From JAGTRP01 sp035255045 (GTDB taxonomy: Bacteria > Pseudomonadota > Gammaproteobacteria > Burkholderiales > Rhodocyclaceae), in NCBI GenBank assembly GCA_035255045.1, contig DATFAA010000103.1, positions 1-49,374 on the forward strand: a stretch of 49,374 nt of DNA, in the 5' to 3' direction. The notes beneath the pieces are model-generated. The model searched no databases. It was given only the letters and a program-made list of their open reading frames with translations, and had not been told where the DNA came from. Within the stretch, counting starts at the first letter, position 1. Each line of letters begins with the position of its first letter. A program made the position numbers and the translations under genes. This document shows, piece by piece, positions 33,031-41,204 of the stretch.

Positions 33031-34788
33031 ATGGCCATCCGACCCGACACCCTTCATCTCCGCATCTGCCTGGGCGCTCTCGCTCTCATGGCGACGGTGC
33101 CCTTTCTCATGGCGCACCACTACAACCCGATCCCGACCTTCTTCCAGGAATGGACCGCCGTCGCCTTGAGTCTGGTCGCCCTCACGGCGCTGGCATGGAG
33201 AAAGGCCGGCGAACCGCTGGAGGTTCCCGAGATCGCCCTGCTCCCAGCGGGGCTGATGCTTATTGCCGTACTGCAGTGGCTCGTGCAGGCGGACGCCCTC
33301 ACCGATCGCCTCCTGATGTTCGGCTGCTACATGGTCTGGGCCATATTCCTCGCCATCCTCGGCCGCCACTTGGCCCGGACGGCCGGCTTGCAGTTCCTGG
33401 CCGACGTCATGGCAACCGCCATATTGATCGGCGCCCTTCTGGAAGCGCTGTCGGGAGCCGCCCAACTCGCTGGGCAGGCCCAGTTGCCCTGGCTCTTTCC
33501 AGCCAGCGGCGGCGGCCTGCGGGGCAACCTGGCCCAACCCAACAATTTCGGGGACTACCTGTGGCTAGGCGTGGCCTCCGCTCTCTACCTCAGGAGCCGC
33601 GGCTGGCTCGGACGCACCGCGACCATCGCCTGCCTGCTTGTCCTGCTGCCCTTCGGCGTGCTTTCCGGCTCCCGCGCCATGTGGCTATACGCCGTGGGCC
33701 TGCCGCTTTTCTCGATCGCCTGGGGATGGAGATCGGCAAGCCCGGCCGCCAGGAGCCTGCGCAACTGGAGTATCGGCGTCCTGGCAGGCAGCGTCTTCTA
33801 TCAGCTGGTATTCAGTTCGGGCCTGATCTCCGTCGCGACGGACATCGTCACTTCCGGCCAGAAGCTGGTGAACCAGGGCTCCTATGACCCGATCCGTATG
33901 GCCCTGTGGCGCATTGCCGTTGACGGCTTTCTGGAAAACCCCTGGCTGGGGACAGGTTTCGGCCAGTACACCCGCTATTTTCATCTACATGTGCTGGAGT
34001 TGATGCCCTATCGCCTCCCCGGACTGCCGGAGCACGCCCATAACATCCTTCTCAACCTCCTGGCCGAGATGGGGTTCATGGCCGGCCTGCTGTTCCTGGT
34101 ATTCATATTCCGCTGGACCCTAGGCGTGGCGCGCGCCCCCCGCACTCCGGAGATGTGGTGGGTCGCAGCTCTCGCCCTGATCCTGGGAATCCACTCCAAT
34201 CTGGAGTATCCCCTGTGGTACGGCTTCTTCCTGGGGATAGCCGCCCTCCTCGCCGGCGCCGCCAGCCAGGACAACCGGACCCTGAGGGTAGGCCGAACGG
34301 CGCCCTATGTCATGGCTGCATTCCTCGCCCTGGGCGCCCTCACCCTGTATAACCTCCACCAGGATTACAGCCTGCTCGAAGACACCCTCAATGGCCGCCT
34401 GAGCGCGAAATCGCCGGAGGAGCGGCGGGAGAAGACGGGCAGCGCCCTGCAGCAGCTGGCCCGGGAATCTCTCCTCCGCCCCTATGTGGACTTGGCCCTC
34501 GCCAATATGATGGCCGAGGACAAGGACGCGCTGGATATCAAGTTGAAGAACTGCGAACGGGCCCAGCGCTTTTCGGCCAGCGGCGACATCGTCTTCAAGT
34601 GTGCCCACTTCCTGGCCCTGGCCGGGGAGAAGGATGCCAGCCAGTTGGCCCTACGGCGGGCGGTGGCGGCTTATCCGGACCGGGCCGAACGGGTGCTGAG
34701 GCAATGGAAGCAACGCAGCGCCAAGGAACCCGCCCTCGCCCTTCTGGTGGCCGACTTCCCGTCGGTGGCCAGCACCCCCCTGCCCTGA
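33031..34788 (+). CDS. PglL/Wzy-type O-oligosaccharyltransferase (probable pilin glycosylation ligase)
   Basis: Polytopic inner-membrane protein of 585 residues with about 11-12 helices. It has the O-antigen ligase family hallmarks: QPNNFGDYLWLG near residue 169, SGSRAMWLY, the large periplasmic loop with LGTGFGQYTRYF, and EHAHNILLNLLAEMG near residue 335. The C-terminal 150 residues form a soluble tail as in the Wzy_C_2 group. PglL-type enzymes transfer lipid-linked glycans to pilins. It lies convergently 1 bp from the mshN stop, so a role in Msh or Pil pilin glycosylation is plausible but inferred. Confidence 0.87.
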   Translation: MAIRPDTLHLRICLGALALMATVPFLMAHHYNPIPTFFQEWTAVALSLVALTALAWRKAGEPLEVPEIALLPAGLMLIAVLQWLVQADALTDRLLMFGCYMVWAIFLAILGRHLARTAGLQFLADVMATAILIGALLEALSGAAQLAGQAQLPWLFPASGGGLRGNLAQPNNFGDYLWLGVASALYLRSRGWLGRTATIACLLVLLPFGVLSGSRAMWLYAVGLPLFSIAWGWRSASPAARSLRNWSIGVLAGSVFYQLVFSSGLISVATDIVTSGQKLVNQGSYDPIRMALWRIAVDGFLENPWLGTGFGQYTRYFHLHVLELMPYRLPGLPEHAHNILLNLLAEMGFMAGLLFLVFIFRWTLGVARAPRTPEMWWVAALALILGIHSNLEYPLWYGFFLGIAALLAGAASQDNRTLRVGRTAPYVMAAFLALGALTLYNLHQDYSLLEDTLNGRLSAKSPEERREKTGSALQQLARESLLRPYVDLALANMMAEDKDALDIKLKNCERAQRFSASGDIVFKCAHFLALAGEKDASQLALRRAVAAYPDRAERVLRQWKQRSAKEPALALLVADFPSVASTPLP

Positions 34789-34789
34789 A

Positions 34790-35881
34790 TCAGCGGGCTT
34801 TCTGCTCGGCCATCACCATGAGATCGGCGGTCAAGTTGCCTGCCTCGAGAGCGCGGCGGAAGGCACCCCGGGCGTCGTCCCCGCGCCCGCTGCCTTCCAG
34901 GGCCTGACCAAGGCCGAACCACCAGCGGCCGTCGGCGGGAGCGATCCGGCTGGCAGCCGTGTAGCGCTCCGCAGCTTCCCGGTATTGGCCCAGGCGGTTG
35001 AGGAGATGGCCGTGGAAGCCCAGGTATTCGGCATTGCCGCCCCCGTAGGCCGCGAAGCGAGCCAGGGTGCGCTCCCCCGCCGCCACGTCACCCCGCTCCA
35101 CCTGCAGGCGGGCCAGGGACATGGTCCAGCCGATCTGGCCGGGCTGCTGTTCCACGCCCTCCTGCAGCAGGGCGATGGCCTCGTCGATTCGGCGCGACTC
35201 CAGGTATACCTTGAGCAGCAGCTGGCGAGGCGGATTGTAGGTCTTGTCCTGCTTGAGGGCGGCCTGCAGGGCGTCGACCAAGGCCGATGCAGCTCCACCG
35301 GCGGCCGCCAGCGTCTGGGCCCGCCGGTATTCGGCATCGGCCCGCTCCCTGGGCGTCCCGAGCACCACGGTCTTCTCGATGTTGCCTTCGGAGGCTGCGG
35401 CATCCTGGACGGGAGCGGATTTCGCCGGGGCCGGCTCCTTGCGGGTCGTAACTGCTGCGGCGGGCTCGTTGGCCGGACGGGATGCCAACGGGGCCTTGGG
35501 CTTCGGGACGGGTGACGTCTCCGGCGGAGCTTCCTCCACCGGCTGGCTGCTCAGCTCCTCGGACAGACGCAGGACTTCGGTGACGGTATCCGCAGAGATT
35601 TCCACCGGGACCGGCGCGGACGCCGGCGTTGACGGCTGAGCCGCGGGAACGGCGCTGCTCTCGACCTCGGCCCTCCCTTCGATCCAGCGATCGGCCTGCC
35701 ACCAGACGGCTGCCGCGGCGGCGATGGTCGCCAGCAGGCCGGCCAGAATCGCGACCAGCGTCGGGAGGAACGACCGGCGCACCTCGGGCAGCGGCCGGAT
35801 TTCCCGCTGCAGGTCCGGCTTGGCGAGTTCTCCGGCCCGGCGGGCCTCGAGATCCCGGAGCATGTCGTTGATCAGGCTCAT
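34790..35881 (-). CDS. mshN: MSHA biogenesis protein MshN (TPR protein)
   Basis: A 363-residue bitopic protein. The start MSLINDMLRDLEARR at 35881 is the family's characteristic N-terminus. A single membrane helix spans about residues 40-62, a Pro/Ala/Glu-rich linker about 65-165, and tetratricopeptide repeats the rest (ALKQDKTYNPPRQLLLKVYL, ALLQEGVEQQPGQIGW and so on). It probably stabilises the secretin or the inner-membrane subcomplex, as proposed for MshN. It is the last gene of the biogenesis unit, 1 nt after mshM. Confidence 0.9.
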   Translation of the reverse strand: MSLINDMLRDLEARRAGELAKPDLQREIRPLPEVRRSFLPTLVAILAGLLATIAAAAAVWWQADRWIEGRAEVESSAVPAAQPSTPASAPVPVEISADTVTEVLRLSEELSSQPVEEAPPETSPVPKPKAPLASRPANEPAAAVTTRKEPAPAKSAPVQDAAASEGNIEKTVVLGTPRERADAEYRRAQTLAAAGGAASALVDALQAALKQDKTYNPPRQLLLKVYLESRRIDEAIALLQEGVEQQPGQIGWTMSLARLQVERGDVAAGERTLARFAAYGGGNAEYLGFHGHLLNRLGQYREAAERYTAASRIAPADGRWWFGLGQALEGSGRGDDARGAFRRALEAGNLTADLMVMAEQKAR

Positions 35882-35882
35882 G

Positions 35883-36710
35883 TCACCACCAGCCGACGGA
35901 ACGGGCGCCTTCCGTATCCCTCGCCGCCTTGCGCACATGCCGCGCCTTGACCATCTGCTTGCCTTCGCCGAAAGCCGCCAGCAGCGCCTTGTGGGCGAGG
36001 ATATTGACCAGGCGGGGAATGCCGGCGCTGCCCCGGTAGAGGGCCCCGGTCGCCCCCGGACCGAACAGTGCCTCGCGGCGATGGCCGGCCACCCGCAGGC
36101 GGTGGCTGAGGTAGAGGGGAACCTCCTTACGGGAGAGCCCCTTCAGCCGGTAATGGAAGGTGATGCGCTGCAGCAACTGGCGAACCGACGGCTGCGCCAG
36201 CTTCTCGTCCAGCTCCGGCTGTCCGAACAGGACGATCTGCAGGAGCTTGTGCTTCTCGGTCTCCAGGTTGGACAGCAGGCGCAACGCCTCCAGGGTTTCG
36301 AGGGGCATGGCCTGGGCTTCGTCGATGCAGACCACCACGTAGCGCCCGGCGGCAGCCGTCTCCAGGAGGGCGTGGTTGAGGCGCTGCAGGAGGTAGTAGT
36401 CGTCCATGGTCGGCGCCACGTCGAGCCCCAGCTCGCTGGCCAGGGCCAGCATCAGGGTGCGGGGCGCCACGTAGGGATTCGGCATGTAGGCCGACACGGC
36501 GGCCTGGGGCAGGGCCTGGAGAAGCCGGCGGCAGAGCAGGGTCTTGCCGGTGCCGACCTCGCCGGTGATCTTGACGAACCCTTCCCCGCCGCCGATGGCC
36601 ACCAGCAGCGTATTGAGGGCTTCCTGGTGGCTCTGGGTGTTGAAGGTGTAGCTGGTGTCCGGCGTAATGCCGAAGGGCAGTTCGGTCAGTCCGAAATGTT
36701 CTAGGTACAC
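35883..36710 (-). CDS. mshM: MSHA biogenesis ATPase MshM (ExeA/GspA-like AAA)
   Basis: A 275-residue AAA protein of the ExeA/GspA family. The typical N-terminus MYLEHFGLTELPFGITPDT is present, followed by Walker A GEVGTGKT (residues 50-57), Walker B VVVCIDEAQ (125-133) and a sensor segment. GspA-type proteins help secretins pass the peptidoglycan; a PG-binding domain is not evident here, consistent with MshM. It lies 19 nt after mshL and directly before mshN. Confidence 0.93.
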   Translation of the reverse strand: MYLEHFGLTELPFGITPDTSYTFNTQSHQEALNTLLVAIGGGEGFVKITGEVGTGKTLLCRRLLQALPQAAVSAYMPNPYVAPRTLMLALASELGLDVAPTMDDYYLLQRLNHALLETAAAGRYVVVCIDEAQAMPLETLEALRLLSNLETEKHKLLQIVLFGQPELDEKLAQPSVRQLLQRITFHYRLKGLSRKEVPLYLSHRLRVAGHRREALFGPGATGALYRGSAGIPRLVNILAHKALLAAFGEGKQMVKARHVRKAARDTEGARSVGWW

Positions 36711-36729
36711 GACTGCCTCGCCTTCTCGC

Positions 36730-38478
36730 TCACTGGGGCCGGGGCCAGGACGCTTTGCGCGGATCCAGGGCCTGGATGCGCTCCTGGGCCTCGGCCGTGT
36801 CCTGGCGCCAGGAACTCTCGTTCTGGATGATGGTGGCCTTCATGAGGATCACCAGTTCGCGCTTTTCGCTGACCGAACTCCTCTGGCCGAACAGGTTGCC
36901 GACCACCGGCTCGCGGCTGATCCCCGGCAGGCCGTTGCGGTCGTTGGTCTGCTTCTGGTTCATGAGCCCGCCGATGGCGACGATGTGGCCATCCTGGACC
37001 CGGACGATGGAATCCGTCTCGTTGATGCTGCTGGAGGCGAGGGGCAGGGTGAAGGTCCCGAGGTCGCCCATGCGCACATCCTTCGACCTTTCCTCGACCA
37101 CCGTCACCGCCGGGTGGACGTGGAGGATGATGTTGCCCTCGTCGTCGATCTGGGGCGTCACGTCCAGGGAGATGCCGGAGAAGAAGGGCTGCAGGGTGAC
37201 CGTCGGGGTGGTGACGGTGCCGGTGCCGCTGGCCGTGGTCGAGGTGGAGATATTGGTGACGAAGTAATCGTCGGCCCCGACCTTGAGCACGGCCTTCTGG
37301 TTGTTGAGGGCGGCGATGCGCGGGCTGGACAGCACCTGGACATCGCCCTGGGTCTCCAGGAAGGACAGCAGGGCGGCAAAATCCCCCGACTGGAAGGCCA
37401 GGCCGAAGAAGCCCTTGCCCTGGGCCAGGGCATCCAGGGTGCCGCCCTTGCCGGGCAGCGCGCTGATCTGGGTCCCGGTGCCCGGGCCGGTCAGCGCGGA
37501 TCGCGTACCCGTCAGGGCAGTCCCCGGCGATAGGATCCCCCCCGCCCAGCGCTGGTCGTTGCCGCTGAACTTCGCCCAGTTGATGCCGGTCTGGAAGGAC
37601 TCGTTGAGCCGCACGTCGAGAATCTTGGCTTCCAGCATGACCTGGCGCTCGACCATCAGCTGGGTGGCCTTGAGATAGCTCTCCACCGACCGCAGCTCGG
37701 ACGGCATGGCCTTCACCAGAACCACGCCGGACATGGCGTTGAGGATGATGCTGCGCCCTTCCCCGCTCCCGATGATGGTGGTCAAGGCCGTCTGCAGGTC
37801 GCGCCAGAAGTCGTTGTCCGAGGAAGTGCGCACCCGGCTGGAATCAGCGCTGCTCATGGGCAACCCGCCCGCCCCCGGCGTCGCGCCGGCCGGCACCACC
37901 GGCGTGCTCATGGTCGTGCTCGCCGTTCCGCCCGTGCTGCCCCCGGGGTTCACGATGCTCGGGGAACTGGAGGTGATCCGCATGTCGCTCGTCCCCTGGC
38001 GCCGGCTGGCCAGGTAATTGATTTGGAAGATCCTGGCCTGCAAAGTGTTGGGCTGGATGGTGATGCGGTTGCCCTGGATCTTGTACTCGTAGCCGTAGAT
38101 GTCGCGGATGGCGTCCAGGGCCTCACGCACGGTGACCCCCTTGAGGTTGAGGGTCACGTTGCCCGACAGCTCGGGCGGGAAGAGCATGCTGTAGCGGGTA
38201 CCAGAAACCAGCGCCATGAAGACCTGGGCGGCCGGTGCGTTATTCACCGCCAGGTCGAAGCGCGGCTCTGGCTTGGCCGCCACGACCGGCTCCTCCACCT
38301 GCAGGGGTGGCATCATCGCCTTGCCCACCGCATCGGCGGCGGGGGCCCGCGGCTTGCTATCGGCGGCCTGCTTCATTTCCTGGCCGATGCGGTCGAAGGT
38401 CTCGCCGGGACGCGTCTGCGGGCCGCCACAGGCGGACAGCAGGGCAGCACTCATGATGGCAAGCCAGACCACTCTCAT
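36730..38478 (-). CDS. mshL: MSHA secretin MshL
   Basis: Outer-membrane secretin of the MSHA pilus, PilQ/GspD superfamily, 582 residues. The lipoprotein signal peptide has the lipobox LLSAC with Cys17. An STN-like domain (about 110-170) precedes a Ser/Thr/Gly-rich stretch (about 185-240), the N1-type repeat and the secretin core (VLSSPRIAALNNQKAVLKVG, VTPQIDDEGNIILHVHP and the C-terminal NQKQTNDRNGLPGIS region). The ATG overlaps mshK by 4 nt. It supplies the exit channel for the pilins encoded upstream. Confidence 0.95.
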   Translation of the reverse strand: MRVVWLAIMSAALLSACGGPQTRPGETFDRIGQEMKQAADSKPRAPAADAVGKAMMPPLQVEEPVVAAKPEPRFDLAVNNAPAAQVFMALVSGTRYSMLFPPELSGNVTLNLKGVTVREALDAIRDIYGYEYKIQGNRITIQPNTLQARIFQINYLASRRQGTSDMRITSSSPSIVNPGGSTGGTASTTMSTPVVPAGATPGAGGLPMSSADSSRVRTSSDNDFWRDLQTALTTIIGSGEGRSIILNAMSGVVLVKAMPSELRSVESYLKATQLMVERQVMLEAKILDVRLNESFQTGINWAKFSGNDQRWAGGILSPGTALTGTRSALTGPGTGTQISALPGKGGTLDALAQGKGFFGLAFQSGDFAALLSFLETQGDVQVLSSPRIAALNNQKAVLKVGADDYFVTNISTSTTASGTGTVTTPTVTLQPFFSGISLDVTPQIDDEGNIILHVHPAVTVVEERSKDVRMGDLGTFTLPLASSSINETDSIVRVQDGHIVAIGGLMNQKQTNDRNGLPGISREPVVGNLFGQRSSVSEKRELVILMKATIIQNESSWRQDTAEAQERIQALDPRKASWPRPQ

Positions 38479-38849
38479 GGTTTCTTCCTTTTTTCGTTAT
38501 CCATTGCCGCGGCTTTCAGCACTTCCGTCTTCTTGCTCACATCGGGAATGAGGGACAGGCGCTCCATCCCCTTCGGCCCCTGCAGCACCGCCTCCGTCTC
38601 GCTGAGGCGGACCAGGCGCGCTTCCCCCAATTTCTGTCCCAGGGCCACCACCTGGCCATTGATGATGGCCGTCGGCTTCTGCCCCCTGGGCATGATCACC
38701 GACTGCAGGCGCCAGCCTCCGTCGCTCCCTTCCGCCCCTTCACGACCGGCGAGGAGCCCGGCCGGCCGGGTGGGGTCGGCCAAAGGCGCCGTCTCCGCCG
38801 CCTGGGCGCCGGCAAGGAGGTTCAAGAGGAGTATCAGGGCGTATCTCAT
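38475..38849 (-). CDS. mshK: MSHA biogenesis protein MshK
   Basis: A 124-residue exported protein with a signal peptide (about residues 1-17) and the DPTRPAGL motif seen in MshK and GspC/PilP-type proteins. The remaining domain (VIMPRGQKPTAIINGQVVALGQKL) resembles the homology region that contacts the secretin. The C-terminus is Lys-rich. It overlaps mshJ and mshL by 4 nt on each side, so translation is tightly coupled. Assignment rests on position as well as sequence. Confidence 0.87.
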   Translation of the reverse strand: MRYALILLLNLLAGAQAAETAPLADPTRPAGLLAGREGAEGSDGGWRLQSVIMPRGQKPTAIINGQVVALGQKLGEARLVRLSETEAVLQGPKGMERLSLIPDVSKKTEVLKAAAMDNEKRKKP

Positions 38850-39526
38850 ATGGCCAGCCAGGTCTTGTCGGACCCCAGGGTATAAACGGTAACCACCAGC
38901 AGGGACTTAGGGTACTCGACAACCGACAGCTCCAACGCCCCCCACAGCATTTTCCGGTCGGCCCGCTCGAGTTGCTCCAGATAGGCGAGCAGTTCCAGGT
39001 AGCTCCCCTCCAGCCGCAGCTCGACCCCGTGCCGGTAGATGTCGAACTGACGCTCGGTTGCAGCCTTGCTGTCCCGGGCCTGCGGGGGGGCGACGATGCT
39101 CTCCGGGGGCAGGGTCTTGAGGCTCACCAGCCGCAGGCTGGCATGCTTGGCCAGCAGGCGCTCGAGGAAATGGTTCATCTCCTCCGGGGCGATCAGGGTG
39201 TCCTGCAATTTCTTGAGGCGCTCGTCGGCACCTGCCACCTGCTGGCGCATGGCCATGAGTTCCGCCTTCCTGGCGGCATCGGGGTCGGCCTGGACCTGGG
39301 CCTGCAGCGTCGCCATCTGGGCCTTGAGATCCTGGACGGTGCTCCCCTGCTTCTCCATCTGGCGGCGCAGGTTGGCGGCACGCAGGAATTGGGGTTCCAC
39401 TACCAGGCTGTAGCCGGCCACCAGGGGCCCGAGGACCATGGCGGCAGCCACCAGGCGCCTTTCCCGCAGGGAGAAGGCAGCATAACGGGCCGCCAGCTTG
39501 TTCCAGTGTCCCAGGAGCATACTCAT
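38846..39526 (-). CDS. mshJ: MSHA biogenesis protein MshJ (PilO-like)
   Basis: A 226-residue bitopic inner-membrane protein: one helix at about residues 23-42, then a periplasmic coiled coil (about 50-115) and a ferredoxin-like C-terminal domain (LELLAYLEQLERADRKMLWGAL). This is the PilO/GspM architecture, which forms a heterodimer with the PilN-like partner encoded just upstream. It overlaps both neighbours by 4 nt. Confidence 0.9.
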   Translation of the reverse strand: MSMLLGHWNKLAARYAAFSLRERRLVAAAMVLGPLVAGYSLVVEPQFLRAANLRRQMEKQGSTVQDLKAQMATLQAQVQADPDAARKAELMAMRQQVAGADERLKKLQDTLIAPEEMNHFLERLLAKHASLRLVSLKTLPPESIVAPPQARDSKAATERQFDIYRHGVELRLEGSYLELLAYLEQLERADRKMLWGALELSVVEYPKSLLVVTVYTLGSDKTWLAI

Positions 39527-40158
39527 GGCTTCTTGCCCTCCCCCGCAATCAGATTGCCGTGCAGGGTGAATTCCGTGTAGCGGGCGGCCGGGGCTCCCTC
39601 CGGCGCCTTGGCGGCGCTGCCGTCCTTCATGTCGAGGGCGGAGAAACGCCGTCCCTGGAAGGCCTCTTCGGCATTGAGGCGGCGGATGTAAAGGGGCAAC
39701 AGCGCCGGGTCCGCCAGGCGCCCGCGAATTTCGGCGTCATGGCCCGAGAAGGAGAAGCCGGTCAGCCAGACGCCTTCGGTGACCTGGCGGGCGAATCCGC
39801 GCATCAGGGAGGCGTGGCCGCCGCCGGAGTCGGTCTTGCCGGACTCGACCACGGCCAGGGCGGCATCCTGCTGCTGGAGCAAGTCCCGCAGGCGATCGAT
39901 TTCGCTCTGCAGGGCCGGGTTGCCCCGCCGGCCCGCCAGGACTTGCCCGAGGTTCTGCACCTGCTGCTGCAAGGCCTTGACCTCGGTCTCCGACCGGGCC
40001 TGGGCCGCTTCCAGCGTCTGAACCTGGTAACGCCCCAGGACAGCCAGGCCGGACAGTATCACCAGGCCCATCAGGGCCACGCCGGCCACGATGGGAAAGG
40101 CCAGCCAGTCGCGCCGGGGCCGAAGTTCAGCAAGGAGCAGGTTGATCTGCTGGCTCAC
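39523..40158 (-). CDS. MSHA biogenesis protein MshI2 (PilN-like)
   Basis: A 211-residue bitopic protein with the PilN start SQQINLLLAELRPRRDWL, a membrane helix at about residues 24-45, a coiled coil and a C-terminal PilN-type domain (LTGFSFSGHDAEIRG, FTLHGNLI). The start is GTG 40158, overlapping the mshI stop (GTGA); an upstream ATG-frame to 40200 lies within mshI. PilN proteins bind the cytoplasmic PilM-like partner (here MshI) through the conserved N-terminal INLL motif. Confidence 0.9.
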   Translation of the reverse strand: MSQQINLLLAELRPRRDWLAFPIVAGVALMGLVILSGLAVLGRYQVQTLEAAQARSETEVKALQQQVQNLGQVLAGRRGNPALQSEIDRLRDLLQQQDAALAVVESGKTDSGGGHASLMRGFARQVTEGVWLTGFSFSGHDAEIRGRLADPALLPLYIRRLNAEEAFQGRRFSALDMKDGSAAKAPEGAPAARYTEFTLHGNLIAGEGKKP

Positions 40159-41093
40159 TCGCTTCCCTCCCGCAGGGCAGCGCCGATGGAGCGCAGGCAC
40201 TGGGCCTGGCGCTCGGGACTCTTCAATTCCGGTACTCCCGGGAATTCGGCGACCGCCGCCAGATCCATGGCCTGCACCGGTACGTAGAGGTTTTCGCTCA
40301 AGGCCTCCATGAGGCCGTCCACCGGGTATTCGCAGGCAACCACCAGGCGCGCCACGGAAATGAAATTGAACTGGCGGTCGAAGGTGTCGAGGGTTCGCTG
40401 CAGTTCGATCACCAGCCGCTCCACCAGCATCTGCCGGCGCTCGGGATCGGCATCGGCCATGGCCTTGGCCGATAGCTCGATGCGCCGGGCCAGGTAGAGC
40501 TCGCCGCCGTAGGTGATGGTCAGCAGCCCATCCCCATTCACCAGGCCGAGAAAGGCCAAACCCCGGTTGGGTTCCTCGAAGAGGGCGGCGACGTTGCGCT
40601 GCGCCAGCTCCGGCACGTCGATGGCGTCCAGGGGCACCTTGGCGCCGGCGAACAGCCGCATGCGTTCTCCCACTGCCAAGGCCGGGGCGACCACGGCAAA
40701 GGCCATGGGCTGGCGCCCGACGGAGCCTTCCTTGAGGGGAATGTCGAGGAGGCCGATGGCGGCGTTCTCAACCGGGAAATCCACCATGTCCTTCAGGCGC
40801 CAGCGAGCCGCCTGCACCTTTTCCGTATCCGGGACCGCCGGCGCATCGATCTGGAGCAGGCGGTAGTCGCCCTCGGACAGCAGGGTAGTACAACGGAATG
40901 CCTTGAGATTGCGGGCGACCCGCAGGCGCGACAGGGCATCGGCCTCGCCCTTCTCGACGGCGAACGAGTCCAGGAGACGGATTTGGGGCTTGTCGCCGGC
41001 CGGGTGGATGACATGGGCAAGGTCGATCCGCTCGCCGGAACGCACCACCGCCATCCACCCCTTTGCTTTGTTCCCTCGCAGCAGTAGGGGCAT
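40155..41093 (-). CDS. mshI: MSHA biogenesis protein MshI (PilM-like)
   Basis: Cytoplasmic actin-like protein of 312 residues related to PilM, which links the inner-membrane MshI2/J pair to the motor. The CtfA/PilM-type sequence is recognisable (VARNLKAFRCTTLLSEGDYRL, VQAARWRLKDMVDFPVENA, LERSL-like ELQRTLDTFDRQF). Start ATG 41093. It heads the biogenesis unit mshI-I2-J-K-L-M-N and has its own promoter in the gap after mshQ. Confidence 0.9.
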   Translation of the reverse strand: MPLLLRGNKAKGWMAVVRSGERIDLAHVIHPAGDKPQIRLLDSFAVEKGEADALSRLRVARNLKAFRCTTLLSEGDYRLLQIDAPAVPDTEKVQAARWRLKDMVDFPVENAAIGLLDIPLKEGSVGRQPMAFAVVAPALAVGERMRLFAGAKVPLDAIDVPELAQRNVAALFEEPNRGLAFLGLVNGDGLLTITYGGELYLARRIELSAKAMADADPERRQMLVERLVIELQRTLDTFDRQFNFISVARLVVACEYPVDGLMEALSENLYVPVQAMDLAAVAEFPGVPELKSPERQAQCLRSIGAALREGSE

Positions 41094-41120
41094 CAATTCA
41101 CCAACTTATGTTTGAGGCGA

Positions 41121-41149
41121 AGGATATCCCGCAAGGTACTAAATTTCAA
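41121..41149 (-). promoter_or_regulatory. Candidate promoter of the mshI-mshN unit
   Basis: On the minus strand -35 TTGAAA (41144-41149), a 17-nt spacer and -10 TATCCT (41121-41126), in the 111-bp gap between mshQ and mshI. Confidence 0.55.
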
Positions 41150-41204
41150 CGATTTTCCTAATAGATCAGACCAAACCGAGGCGAACCTTCATGGCAGACG
41201 AGGT

